DNA of 64,000 nucleotides from Chlorobiales bacterium Clorobi_01 (GCA_001602925.1 LUZT01000011.1:62001-126000), one strand, 5' to 3'. Shown: positions 39,036 to 49,635, counted from the first letter of the stretch. The notes: generated by a model from the letters alone, not told the origin. Numbers and translations: made by a program.

Positions 39036-39682
39036 ATTTGCTCCTTTTCAATTACTTGTACGCTAACAGAAAAAAACAGCATGTCCAAGACAAAGTAGGC
39101 AGCTCTCCACTTGCGACAGTGTTAAAATAAATTCCAGTGTGAGCTTCTCACCAAGGCACCTTTTAAATTTTAACGAAAAAAATATGTTTTCAAAACAAAA
39201 AACTATCATCTTGTTAACGCACCTCTAAAAATACCATGAGGACATTTAGAGTCATTTCACTGCGATACTGTTTTTTCTTAATTCGTGATAAACTTATTAA
39301 GTTGCTTATTAGAAGATGGTTAACGTTTTTTCTGGTGACGATTCTTATGCATTTTTATCCGTCAATATGACAGAGACATGGCACTATACACCATTATTTT
39401 TTAAAAACATAGTTCCATGCCATAATCATGTACTTACCACTAGTTATACGAATGTCTTAAATCGTGGGTCGTTTGGTGGCGGAAGCCCTCTTGATGGCTA
39501 ATTGCGCTTGTACGTATAGGTTTCTCCCAACAACTAAGCTATTCGATTGAGAAAGTCACGACAATTCCTCCAAGCCTGACGTTTATAGTGCTTTCCGAAA
39601 TGATGGTATAACTGAGTTCCAGTCAATAACACACACGCCATCGACAGTCGGAATCAGCGTAACAAGCGAACGCATCCCCGGA
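39036..39682. other. Right boundary of the AT-rich island, with apparent coding debris
   Basis: 647 bases. Up to about 39450 the sequence is AT-rich; beyond it the composition returns to that of the core genome. On the minus strand, 39520-39650 reads as two overlapping frames ending in stops, one giving YHHFGKHYKRQAWRNCRDFL and then RIA-stop. They look like fragments of a decayed gene. I could not identify the parent. Confidence 0.35.
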
Positions 39683-40021
39683 TTACTCGTCGTCCGTCTC
39701 TTTCGATGCTACCCCGCTCCCCGCACTCTCCGCAACCTCCAACCTGCCGACTTTCAACTCTCCGATTTCAAGCGAATCGATTTTTGTCTCCCGAACAAAC
39801 AACCGCTTAATAACAAGCCGTCCGATGGCCAAGGCTCAGATTGCCAAAGCTCCTATGCTGAGCGCTCCGATGGCAAGTGCTCCGATGGCCGCAGCGCCGG
39901 ACGAGATTGCTGGAAACGCTCTCGGCTTGTCGAAGGGAGATACAGCGTTTACGATTTCACCGTGTGATGACTGACACTGCTCGCTGCCGATCATGGGTCG
40001 GCGATGAAGAAATGTTTTCAT
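39683..40021 (-). pseudogene. IGALAIG-repeat protein interrupted by one nonsense codon
   Basis: The frame from the ATG at 40021 runs 61 codons and enters a hydrophobic five-residue repeat (AAIGALAIGALSIGALAI). It stops at TGA (39836-39838) at a position where a glycine GGA is expected. Past the stop the same frame carries on in register (ALAIGRLVIKRLFV), then RETKIDSLEIGELKVGRLEV and an acidic tail ending at TAA 39683. A single G-to-T change would explain the break. Small proteins of this repeat plan are common hypothetical membrane-associated proteins. It could also be a sequencing error. Confidence 0.65.
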
Positions 40022-41438
<1,417 letters not shown>

Positions 41439-41509
41439 CCGGCTGACGATCAGTCAAAAAACCGTAATCTCTTGAAATTATAGCATTTAACAAAGAGGAG
41501 AACAAACAC

Positions 41510-41860
41510 ATGTTAATGATCAGAACCATCGTCAGGCCGGAAAAAGTACAGGATGTCATGCAGGGCCTGCTCGACGCCGGTTATCCGGCGGTCACCAAAA
41601 TCGCGGTTGTTGGCCGTGGCAAGCAGCGCGGTCTGCGCGTCGGCGATGTGGTCTATGACGAACTGCCGAAGGAGATGCTGTTCCTCGTCGTGCCGGACGC
41701 CGACAAGGACTTCGTCATCCGCGCCATCATGGACAACGCAAAGACCGGCGACGGCAAGTTCGGTGACGGTAAAATCTTCGTGTCGGCTGTCGAAGAGGTC
41801 TACACGATCAGCTCTGGAATGAAGGAAAGCGAGACGCTGCTCGAAGCAAAGGAGGCCTGA
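41510..41860 (+). CDS. nifI1: PII-like nitrogenase switch-off protein NifI1
   Basis: 116 residues of the GlnB/PII superfamily, MLMIRTIVRPEKVQDVMQGLLDAGYPAVTK at the start, with a T-loop region GRGKQRGLRVGDVVYDELPKE that differs from GlnB. In methanogens, clostridia and Chlorobi, NifI1 and NifI2 encoded between nifH and nifD bind NifDK and inhibit it when ammonia is plentiful and 2-oxoglutarate low. A GAGGAGA Shine-Dalgarno precedes it, and it overlaps nifI2 by one base (TGATG). Confidence 0.93.
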   Translation: MLMIRTIVRPEKVQDVMQGLLDAGYPAVTKIAVVGRGKQRGLRVGDVVYDELPKEMLFLVVPDADKDFVIRAIMDNAKTGDGKFGDGKIFVSAVEEVYTISSGMKESETLLEAKEA

Positions 41861-42237
41861 TGAAAGAGATCATTTCAGTCATACGCATCAACAAGGTGAA
41901 CGAAACCAAGGCAGCACTCATCGAGGCAGGCATCTCCTCCTTCACGGCGACCGGCCGGGTGATGGGCCGCGGCAAAGGCCAGGTTCACTACGACATCCTC
42001 CAGGGCGCCGAAGCAGGCCACCCGGAGGCGATTGCCCAGCTCGGTAACGCTCCGAGGCTCGTTGCCAAGAGAATCCTGACCGTGGTGGTTCCCGATGATC
42101 TGGCACAGACGGCTATCGACACGATCATCAAAACCAACCAGACCGGCAAGCCGGGAGACGGCAAGATTTTCGTGACGCCGATTCTCGACACCGTCAGGGT
42201 CAGAACCGGAGAGGAAGGCGACTTAGCGCTTAACTGA
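41860..42237 (+). CDS. nifI2: PII-like nitrogenase switch-off protein NifI2
   Basis: 125 residues. PII fold with MKEIISVIRINKVNETKAALIEAGISSFTATGRVMGRGKGQVHYD, a longer T-loop (EAGHPEAIAQLGNAPRLVAKR) typical of NifI2, and the conserved PGDGKIFVTPI motif. It acts as a hetero-oligomer with NifI1, binding 2-oxoglutarate and ATP. Translation is coupled to nifI1. Confidence 0.93.
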   Translation: MKEIISVIRINKVNETKAALIEAGISSFTATGRVMGRGKGQVHYDILQGAEAGHPEAIAQLGNAPRLVAKRILTVVVPDDLAQTAIDTIIKTNQTGKPGDGKIFVTPILDTVRVRTGEEGDLALN

Positions 42238-42284
42238 CGCAGAACAGAGACAATACTTTAAAGGTGTAAACGGAGAACGTTACC

Positions 42285-43916
42285 ATGGAGGCGAAAGTAC
42301 TCATACCAGATCCTTCCAAAATCAAGGAGGAACTGATCAATAAATACCCGGCCAAGGTCGCCAAAAAGCGCAGCAAGTCGATCGTGGTCAACGACCCGGA
42401 GATCGTTCCTGAGGTGCAGGCCAACGTCCGTACGGTGCCGGGTATCATCACGCAGCGCGGCTGCTCCTACGCAGGCTGCAAGGGCGTGGTTCTTGGTCCG
42501 ACGCGCGATATCGTGAACATCGTTCACGGCCCGATCGGCTGCAGCTTTTACGCATGGCTGACCCGCCGTAACCAGACAAGACCGGAAACCCCGGAGCATG
42601 AAAACTACATCACCTACTGCTTCTCGACCGACATGCAGGAAGAGCACGTGGTGTTCGGTGGCGAAAAGAAACTGAAGGTAGCGATCCAGGAGGCCTATGA
42701 CCTCTTCCACCCGAAGGCCATCGCGATCTTCTCGACCTGCCCGGTCGGCCTGATCGGTGACGACGTGCACGCCGTGTCGAGAGAGATGAAGGAGAAGCTC
42801 GGCGACTGCAACGTCTTCGGCTTCAGCTGCGAAGGCTACCGCGGCGTCAGCCAGTCGGCTGGTCACCACATCGCCAACAACGGCGTGTTCAAGCACATGG
42901 TCGGCAACAACAACGAAGTCAAGCCCGGCAAGTTCAAGCTGAACCTGCTCGGCGAGTACAACATCGGCGGCGACGCTTTCGAAATCGAGCGTCTGCTCGA
43001 GAAATGCGGCATCACGCTCGTTGCCTCCTTCAGCGGCAACTCGACGGTTGGCGCCATCGAGAATGCGCACACGGCTGACCTCAACGTCATCATGTGTCAC
43101 CGCTCGATCAACTACATGGGCGACATGATGGAGACCAAGTACGGTATTCCATGGATGAAAGTCAACTTCGTCGGCGCTGAATCGACCGCAAAGTCGCTGC
43201 GCAAGATCGCCGAGTACTTCGGCGACGAAGAGCTGAAAGCCCGCGTCGAAGAGGTGATCGCCGAAGAGGTTCCTGCAGTCAAGGCGATCATCGACGAGAT
43301 CCGCCCGCGCACCGAAGGCAAAACCGCCATGCTGTTCGTCGGTGGCTCGCGCGCTCACCACTACCAGGATCTGTTCTCGGAACTTGGCATGACGACCCTC
43401 GCCGCCGGTTACGAGTTCGCTCACCGCGATGACTACGAAGGCCGCGAAGTGCTGCCCAAGATCAAGATCGATGCCGACAGCAAGAACATTGAAGAGCTGA
43501 AGGTTACCGCCGATCCGGAGCTGTACAACCCCAGAAAGAGCGAAGCCGAACTCGAAGAGCTGAAAGCCAAGGGCCTTGAGATCAACGGCTACGAAGGCAT
43601 GATGAAACAGATGATGAAAAAGACCCTCGTGGTCGATGACGTCAGCCACTACGAGTCCGAAAAGCTCATCGAGATGTACAAACCCGACATCTTCTGCGCC
43701 GGTATCAAGGAGAAGTATGTCGTCCAGAAGATGGGTGTGCCGCTCAAGCAGCTCCACAGCTACGACTACGGAGGTCCTTACACCGGCTTCAAGGGCGCGG
43801 TGAACTTCTACAAGGACATCGACCGCATGGTCAACAACCCGGTCTGGAAGATGATCAAGGCCCCCTGGGAGAAAAGTGAACCGGAATCGCTGGAAGCCAG
43901 CTACGTCGCATCATAA
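42285..43916 (+). CDS. nifD: Nitrogenase MoFe protein alpha chain
   Basis: 543 residues. P-cluster ligands C60, C86 and C152; FeMo-cofactor ligands C271 and H491; Q190 and H194 (SQSAGHH) also line the cofactor. An extra segment of about 50-60 residues at roughly 390-448 (VLPKIKIDADSK onwards) is absent from Azotobacter-type NifD but known from the clostridial type. Together with the short NifK it places this enzyme in the Clostridium-like Nif group. Confidence 0.98.
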   Translation: MEAKVLIPDPSKIKEELINKYPAKVAKKRSKSIVVNDPEIVPEVQANVRTVPGIITQRGCSYAGCKGVVLGPTRDIVNIVHGPIGCSFYAWLTRRNQTRPETPEHENYITYCFSTDMQEEHVVFGGEKKLKVAIQEAYDLFHPKAIAIFSTCPVGLIGDDVHAVSREMKEKLGDCNVFGFSCEGYRGVSQSAGHHIANNGVFKHMVGNNNEVKPGKFKLNLLGEYNIGGDAFEIERLLEKCGITLVASFSGNSTVGAIENAHTADLNVIMCHRSINYMGDMMETKYGIPWMKVNFVGAESTAKSLRKIAEYFGDEELKARVEEVIAEEVPAVKAIIDEIRPRTEGKTAMLFVGGSRAHHYQDLFSELGMTTLAAGYEFAHRDDYEGREVLPKIKIDADSKNIEELKVTADPELYNPRKSEAELEELKAKGLEINGYEGMMKQMMKKTLVVDDVSHYESEKLIEMYKPDIFCAGIKEKYVVQKMGVPLKQLHSYDYGGPYTGFKGAVNFYKDIDRMVNNPVWKMIKAPWEKSEPESLEASYVAS

Positions 43917-43944
43917 GATGTAAAATATTAAAGGAGAATAATCG

Positions 43945-45324
43945 ATGTTATTACGTCATACCACAAAAGAAGTCAAAGAGCGCGAGGGGCTGACGATCAA
44001 TCCGGCGAAGACCTGCCAGCCGATCGGTGCCATGTATGCCGCCCTCGGTATACACGGCTGCCTGCCCCACAGCCACGGCTCACAGGGCTGCTGCTCCTAC
44101 CACCGCAGCACCCTGACCCGCCACTACAAGGAGCCGGTTATGGCCGCCACCAGCTCGTTCACCGAAGGCGCTTCGGTGTTCGGCGGCCAGGCCAACCTGC
44201 TTTCGGCCATCGAGACCATCTTTACGGTCTACGATCCGGAAGTGATCGCGGTGCACTCGACCTGCCTGTCCGAAACCATCGGCGACGACTTGCAGCAGAT
44301 CACCAAGAAGGCCAGCGATGACGGCAAGATTCCTGAAGGCAAGTACGTCATCTACGCCAGCACCCCGAGCTTCGTGGGTTCGCACATCACCGGTTACGCC
44401 AACATGGTGACCGGCATGACCGAGCAGTTCGCTGTCTCGACCGGCGAGAAGAAAGACCAGGTCAACGTCATCGCGGGCTGGATGGAACCGTCCGACATGC
44501 GCGAAATCAAGTCGCTGGCCTCACGCCTTGGCGTCAAGATCGTGCTCTTCCCGGACACCTCCGACGTGCTCGACGCGCCGCAGACCGGCAAGCACGAGTT
44601 CTATCCGAAAGGCGGCATCACCATCGACGAGCTGAAAAGCGCCGGTGACAGCAAATGCTCGCTCGCGGTCGGCTGCATCAGCGCCGAACCGGCAGCAATC
44701 GCGCTCGAAAAGAAGTGCAAGGTGCCCTTCGAAACCGTTGACATGCCGATCGGCCTGTCGGCAACCGACCGTTTCATCATGGCTCTCAGCAAGGCTGGCA
44801 GCGTGAAGGTACCGGACGAAATCACCGCCGAGCGTGGCCGTCTGGTAGACGTCATGGCCGACATGGAGCAGTACTTCTACGGCAAGAAGGTGGCGCTGTT
44901 CGGCGATCCCGACCAGCTCATCCCGCTCACCGAGTTCCTGCTTGACCTGGGCATGATACCGGCACACATCGTCAGCGGCACGCCGGGCCTGAGGTTCGAA
45001 AAACGCATGAAGGAGATCCTCGAACGGGCTCCGGGCGCGAACTTCCGAAACGGCCCGCAGGCCGACATGTTCCTGATGCACCAGTGGATCAAGAACGAGC
45101 CGGTTGACCTGCTCATCGGCAACACCTACGGCAAGTACATCGCACGTGACGAAGATATCCCGTTCGTGCGCTTCGGCTTCCCGATTCTCGACCGTATCGG
45201 CCACAGCTACTTCCCGAACGTCGGGTACAGCGGCTCGCTCAGGCTGGTCGAGAAAATCCTCGGCGTGCTCATGGATCGTCAGGATCGCACGTCGCTGGAA
45301 GAGAAGTTCGAGCTGGTTATGTGA
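43945..45324 (+). CDS. nifK: Nitrogenase MoFe protein beta chain
   Basis: 459 residues, shorter than the proteobacterial form because the N-terminal extension is missing. P-cluster ligands C24, C49 and C107 (TCLSETIGDD) are present. With NifD it forms the alpha2beta2 MoFe protein carrying the P-clusters at the subunit interface. A GGAGAA Shine-Dalgarno precedes the ATG. A structured 177-base gap separates it from nifE. Confidence 0.98.
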   Translation: MLLRHTTKEVKEREGLTINPAKTCQPIGAMYAALGIHGCLPHSHGSQGCCSYHRSTLTRHYKEPVMAATSSFTEGASVFGGQANLLSAIETIFTVYDPEVIAVHSTCLSETIGDDLQQITKKASDDGKIPEGKYVIYASTPSFVGSHITGYANMVTGMTEQFAVSTGEKKDQVNVIAGWMEPSDMREIKSLASRLGVKIVLFPDTSDVLDAPQTGKHEFYPKGGITIDELKSAGDSKCSLAVGCISAEPAAIALEKKCKVPFETVDMPIGLSATDRFIMALSKAGSVKVPDEITAERGRLVDVMADMEQYFYGKKVALFGDPDQLIPLTEFLLDLGMIPAHIVSGTPGLRFEKRMKEILERAPGANFRNGPQADMFLMHQWIKNEPVDLLIGNTYGKYIARDEDIPFVRFGFPILDRIGHSYFPNVGYSGSLRLVEKILGVLMDRQDRTSLEEKFELVM

Positions 45325-45339
45325 CGGCCTGCCGGAGCC

Positions 45340-45405
45340 GGTTCGCGATCCAGAGGCTCGCCCGGACGGTGAAATCCAGAACACTGTCCGGCTTGTCCGC
45401 GAACC
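45340..45405 (+). other. Nested stem-loop between nifK and nifE
   Basis: Outer stem GGTTCGCG (45340-45347) pairs with CGCGAACC (45398-45405). An inner stem CCGGAC (45362-45367) pairs with GTCCGG (45386-45391). It starts 15 bases after the nifK stop. Likely an mRNA-stabilising, processing or partial termination structure that lowers nifE-N-B expression relative to nifHDK. Confidence 0.7.
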
Positions 45406-45453
45406 GCTCACGACGACAACGTATCAAACAAGTTGACTGAAAGATTGACAACC

Positions 45454-45480
45454 GTCCGCCTTCGATAACGGAAGGCGGGC
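45454..45480 (+). other. Second hairpin before nifE
   Basis: GTCCGCCTTC (45454-45463) pairs with GAAGGCGGGC (45471-45480), with one G-U pair and a 7-base loop. No T tract follows. It lies 21 bases before the nifE ATG and could influence its translation. Confidence 0.65.
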
Positions 45481-45501
45481 GACAATGAAGGGGAAGAAGT
45501 A

Positions 45502-46869
45502 ATGGATACGCAGAAAATCAGCCTGCTCGAGGGCAGGGAAAAACAGGTCTATGAAAAGACCGCGGGTGGCGTAGAAGTGGACATCGCCTGCGACAAGACC
45601 AGCCTCTCCGGCTCGGTCAGCCAGCGTGCCTGTGTCTTCTGCGGTTCACGTGTCGTGCTCTATCCGGTAGCCGACGCCATTCACATCGTACACGGCCCGA
45701 TCGGTTGCGCCGCCTACACCTGGGACATCCGGGGAGCGGTTTCGTCGGGACCCGAACTGCACAGACTCAGCTTTTCGACCGACCTTCAGGAGATGGACGT
45801 CATCTACGGCGGCGAAAAGAAGCTCTACAAATCACTGATCGAACTGATCGACCAGTACCAGCCCAACGCGGCATTTATCTATTCGACCTGCATCATCGGC
45901 CTCATCGGCGACGACATCGATGCGGTCTGCAAAAAAGTTGCAAAAGAGAAAGGAATCCCGGTCTTGCCGGTGCATTCCGAAGGTTTCAAGGGCACCAAAA
46001 AGGATGGCTACAAAGCCGCCTGCATGGCCCTCATGAAGCTGATCGGCCAGGGATCGACCGAGGGGATCAGCAAATACAGCATCAACATTCTCGGCGAATT
46101 CAACCTCGCCGGAGAAGCCTGGATCATCCGGGAATATTATGAAAAGATGGGCATCGAGGTGGTCGCCACCATGACCGGCGACGGACGCATCGACGACATC
46201 CGCCGCTCGCACGGCGCGTCGCTCAACGTGGTGCAGTGCTCCGGTTCGATGACCACCCTCGCCAAGGAGATGGAAGAGAAGTACGGCATCCCCTACATCC
46301 GCGTCTCCTACTTCGGCTTCGAGGATATGTCCAAATCGCTCTACGACGTGGCCCAGCACTTCCCCGACAAGCCGGAACTGATGGAGAAGGCCAAGGAGAT
46401 CGTGCGCGACGAGATCAGGAAATACTACCCCGAGATGCAGAAGTTCAAGGCCGCGTTGACCGGCAAGAAAGCTGCAATCTATGTCGGCGGAGCCTTCAAG
46501 ACCTTCTCGCTCATCAAGGCGCTGCGCACCATCGGCATGTCGGTCGTCCTGGCCGGGTCGCAGACCGGCAACAAGCAGGATTACAAAAATCTCAAGGAAA
46601 TGTGCGACGAGGGCACGGTGATCGTGGACGACTCCAACCCGGTCGAACTCTCCAAGTTCGTGCTTGAAAAGGAGGCCGACCTCTTGATCGGCGGCGTCAA
46701 GGAGCGCCCGATCGCCTTCAAGCTTGGCGTCGGCTTCTGCGACCACAACCACGAGCGCAAGATTCCGCTCGCCGGGTTCATCGGCATGTACTATTTCGCC
46801 AAGGAGGTTTACGAATCGGTGATGAGCCCCGTATGGCAGTTCGCCCCGAGAAAAGGAGGTGCAAAATGA
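45502..46869 (+). CDS. nifE: FeMo-cofactor scaffold protein NifE
   Basis: 455 residues, NifD paralogue. Cluster-binding cysteines occur in RACVFCGSR (C44, C47), HGPIGCAAYTW (C69) and STCIIGLIGDD. With NifN it forms the scaffold on which the NifB cofactor becomes FeMo-cofactor with Mo and homocitrate. A GGGGAAG run sits before the ATG. It overlaps nifN by 4 bases (ATGA), so the two are translationally coupled. Confidence 0.96.
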   Translation: MDTQKISLLEGREKQVYEKTAGGVEVDIACDKTSLSGSVSQRACVFCGSRVVLYPVADAIHIVHGPIGCAAYTWDIRGAVSSGPELHRLSFSTDLQEMDVIYGGEKKLYKSLIELIDQYQPNAAFIYSTCIIGLIGDDIDAVCKKVAKEKGIPVLPVHSEGFKGTKKDGYKAACMALMKLIGQGSTEGISKYSINILGEFNLAGEAWIIREYYEKMGIEVVATMTGDGRIDDIRRSHGASLNVVQCSGSMTTLAKEMEEKYGIPYIRVSYFGFEDMSKSLYDVAQHFPDKPELMEKAKEIVRDEIRKYYPEMQKFKAALTGKKAAIYVGGAFKTFSLIKALRTIGMSVVLAGSQTGNKQDYKNLKEMCDEGTVIVDDSNPVELSKFVLEKEADLLIGGVKERPIAFKLGVGFCDHNHERKIPLAGFIGMYYFAKEVYESVMSPVWQFAPRKGGAK

Positions 46870-48233
46870 CGACCAACGCTTCGGCCATGACGGCCAAAAC
46901 GGCCACGCAGAACGCCTGCAAGCTCTGCACTCCGCTCGGCGCGTGCCTGGCTTTCAGGGGCATCGAATCGTGCGTACCGTTCCTGCACGGCTCGCAGGGT
47001 TGCGCCACCTACATCCGCCGCTACCTCATCAGCCACTACAAGGAGCCGATCGACATCGCCTCCTCGAACTTCAACGAAGAGACGGCGGTCTTCGGCGGCA
47101 GCCACAACCTGCAGCTCGGCCTCAAGAACGTCACGCAGCAGTACAAGCCACAGGTGATCGGCATCGCCACCACCTGTCTGTCGGAGACCATCGGTGACGA
47201 CGTGCCGATGATTCTGAAGGATTACAAGGCGATCATGAACGACCCCAACCTGCCAACCATGATCTTCGCCTCGACGCCGAGTTACAGCGGCAGCCACATC
47301 GACGGCTTCCACACCGCCGTGCGCTCCGCCGTCCAAACCTTCGCCACCGGCGGCACGAAAAAGAACATGCTCAACCTCTTTTCGGGAATGATTTCGCCGG
47401 CGGATATCCGCTACCTGAAGGAGATTCTGAAAGAGTTCGGCATGCCGTTCATGCTGCTGCCCGACTACTCGCAGACGCTTGACGGCGGTCCGTGGGGCGA
47501 GTACCACCGCATTCCGCCAGGCGGCACTCCGACAAGCGCCATCGCCGACAGCGGCAGCGCAGCGGCAAGCATCGAGTTCGGCTCGACGCTCGAAGCAAAG
47601 AAGTCTGCGGCAGGCTACCTCGAAGCAGAGTTTGGCGTTCCACGCCACCAGCTCCCGTTACCGATCGGCATCAAGGCGACCGACCGCTTCTTCGCACTGC
47701 TCGAAGAGCTGACCGAAAAACCGATGCCTGAAAAATACGAAGACGAACGCCGCCGCCTCGTTGACGCCTACGCCGATGGCCACAAATACATCTTCGGCAG
47801 AAAGGCGATTCTCTACGGCGAGGAAGACCTGGTCATCTCGATGGCCGCTTTCCTGCGCGAAATCGGCGTCGTGCCAGTGCTCTGCGCCTCGGGCGGCAAG
47901 AGCGGCCAGATGAAGCAGCGGATGCTTGAGCTGATTCCCGACATGGATGAGCAGGGCATCGAAGCGCGCGAGGGTGTTGACTTCGTGGACATCGAGCACG
48001 AAGCGGAGCGGCTCAAGCCGGATATGCTCATCGGCAACAGCAAGGGCTTCACGATGTCGAAAAAGCACGAGCTGCCGCTCATCAGAATCGGCTTCCCGAT
48101 TCACGACCGCTTCGGCGGCCAGCGCCTGCACCACCTTGGCTATCGCGGTACGCAGGAGCTGTTCGACCGCATCGTCAACACCGTGATCGAAGAACGCCAG
48201 AAATCGTCGCCGATCGGCTACACCTATATGTAA
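46866..48233 (+). CDS. nifN: FeMo-cofactor scaffold protein NifN
   Basis: 455 residues, NifK paralogue. Motifs: CKLCTPLGACLAFRGIESCVPFLHGSQGCATYIRR and TTCLSETIGDDVP. The in-frame ATG at 46833 is rejected because a perfect AAAGGAGG Shine-Dalgarno precedes the ATG at 46866, which overlaps the nifE stop. It is a stand-alone NifN, not fused to NifB. Confidence 0.96.
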   Translation: MTTNASAMTAKTATQNACKLCTPLGACLAFRGIESCVPFLHGSQGCATYIRRYLISHYKEPIDIASSNFNEETAVFGGSHNLQLGLKNVTQQYKPQVIGIATTCLSETIGDDVPMILKDYKAIMNDPNLPTMIFASTPSYSGSHIDGFHTAVRSAVQTFATGGTKKNMLNLFSGMISPADIRYLKEILKEFGMPFMLLPDYSQTLDGGPWGEYHRIPPGGTPTSAIADSGSAAASIEFGSTLEAKKSAAGYLEAEFGVPRHQLPLPIGIKATDRFFALLEELTEKPMPEKYEDERRRLVDAYADGHKYIFGRKAILYGEEDLVISMAAFLREIGVVPVLCASGGKSGQMKQRMLELIPDMDEQGIEAREGVDFVDIEHEAERLKPDMLIGNSKGFTMSKKHELPLIRIGFPIHDRFGGQRLHHLGYRGTQELFDRIVNTVIEERQKSSPIGYTYM

Positions 48234-48266
48234 TGAAGAATCAATCATGACCTGAAGGGAGGCATC

Positions 48267-49541
48267 ATGACACTCAATATCAAGAACCATCCGTGCTTCA
48301 ACGACTCGTCGAGACACACCTACGGAAGAATACACCTGCCGGTCGCACCGAAGTGCAACATCCAGTGCAACTACTGCAACCGGAAGTTCGACTGCATGAA
48401 CGAAAACCGACCCGGCATCACCAGCAAGGTGCTCTCGCCCAAGCAGGCGCTCTACTACCTCGACAACGCCCTGGAACTCTCGCCGAATATCTCGGTGGTG
48501 GGCATCGCAGGCCCTGGCGACCCGTTCGCCAACCCGGAGGAGACGATGGAGACCCTGCGCCTCGTTCGTGAAAAGTACCCGGAGATGCTGCTCTGCGTCG
48601 CCACCAATGGCCTCGACGTGCTGCCCTATATCGAGGAGCTTGCCGAGTTGCAGGTCAGCCACGTGACGCTGACGATCAACGCCATCGATCCGGAGATCGG
48701 TCAGGAGATCTACGCCTGGGTGCGCTACCAGAAGAAAATGTACCGCGATCGCCAGGCCGCCGAGCTCTTGCTCGAAAACCAGCTCGCCGCTCTGCAGAAG
48801 CTCAAGAGGTATGGCGTAACGGCCAAGGTCAACTCGATCATCATCCCCGGCGTCAACGACCAGCACGTGATCGAAGTGGCCCGTCAGGTCGCCTCGATGG
48901 GTGCGGACATTCTGAACGCGCTGCCTTACTACAACACGACGGAAACCGTGTTCGAGAACATTCCCGAACCCGATCCGATGATGGTCAGGAAGATTCAGGA
49001 GGAGGCCGGAAAGCTCCTGCCGCAGATGAAGCACTGCGCCCGCTGCCGCGCCGACGCGGTCGGCATCATCGGCGAAATCAACAGCGACGAAATGATGGCG
49101 AAGCTCGCCGAAGCAGCGCTGATGCCGAAAAATCCCGACGAGCACCGCCCCTACATCGCCGTGGCGAGCCTCGAAGGCGTGCTCATCAACCAGCATCTCG
49201 GCGAAGCCGACCGCTTTCTGGTCTACGCGCTCGACGAGGAGAAGAAAAGCTGCACACTGGTCGATTCACGCCAGGCCCCGCCTCCCGGCGGCGGCAAGTT
49301 GCGCTGGGAAGCGCTCGCCGCGAAGCTCTCCGACTGCCGCGCCGTCTTGGTCAACAGCGCTGGCGACTCGCCGCAATCGGTTCTCAAAGCCAGTGGCATC
49401 GACGTCATGTCGATCGAAGGGGTGATCGAAGAGGCCGTCTACGGCGTTTTCACCGGCCAGAACCTGAAACACCTGATGAAAAGCAGCCAGATCCACGCAT
49501 GCAAAACAAGCTGCGGCGGCGACGGCAACGGCTGCGACTAA
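48267..49541 (+). CDS. nifB: FeMo-cofactor biosynthesis radical SAM protein NifB with C-terminal NifX-like domain
   Basis: 424 residues. Radical SAM cluster motif C30-x3-C34-x2-C37 (CNIQCNYC), GIAGPGDPFANPEET, and the RCRADAVG cysteines mark the NifB core (1-about 290). The C-terminal part (about 300-405, YIAVASLEGVLINQHLGEADRFLVY) is the NifX/NafY-type cofactor-carrier domain, ending in a cysteine-rich tail (CKTSCGGDGNGC). It makes NifB-co by inserting carbide into fused [4Fe-4S] units. AAGGGAGG precedes the ATG. Confidence 0.96.
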   Translation: MTLNIKNHPCFNDSSRHTYGRIHLPVAPKCNIQCNYCNRKFDCMNENRPGITSKVLSPKQALYYLDNALELSPNISVVGIAGPGDPFANPEETMETLRLVREKYPEMLLCVATNGLDVLPYIEELAELQVSHVTLTINAIDPEIGQEIYAWVRYQKKMYRDRQAAELLLENQLAALQKLKRYGVTAKVNSIIIPGVNDQHVIEVARQVASMGADILNALPYYNTTETVFENIPEPDPMMVRKIQEEAGKLLPQMKHCARCRADAVGIIGEINSDEMMAKLAEAALMPKNPDEHRPYIAVASLEGVLINQHLGEADRFLVYALDEEKKSCTLVDSRQAPPPGGGKLRWEALAAKLSDCRAVLVNSAGDSPQSVLKASGIDVMSIEGVIEEAVYGVFTGQNLKHLMKSSQIHACKTSCGGDGNGCD

Positions 49542-49554
49542 GTGATAATGAACT

Positions 49555-49582
49555 GTAAGGGCGATTCGCGAACCGCCCTTAC
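49555..49582 (+). terminator. Hairpin after nifB
   Basis: 9-bp stem GTAAGGGCG/CGCCCTTAC with a 10-base loop, 13 bases past the nifB stop, without a long T tract. Probably marks the end or an attenuation point of the nif operon before the ferredoxin gene. Confidence 0.65.
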
Positions 49583-49635
49583 TCAAACGATTCTTTGACC
49601 TATTAGCTTTACACAACCACCATCAAACAACTATC

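Noticed and set aside
39316-39501. 61-codon plus-strand frame at the island edge
   Set aside because: No Shine-Dalgarno, no recognisable motif, and it crosses the composition boundary.
42258-43757. 499-codon open frame antisense to nifD
   Set aside because: Shadow frame; composition repetitive in Asp/Val/His/Leu and no recognisable motif.
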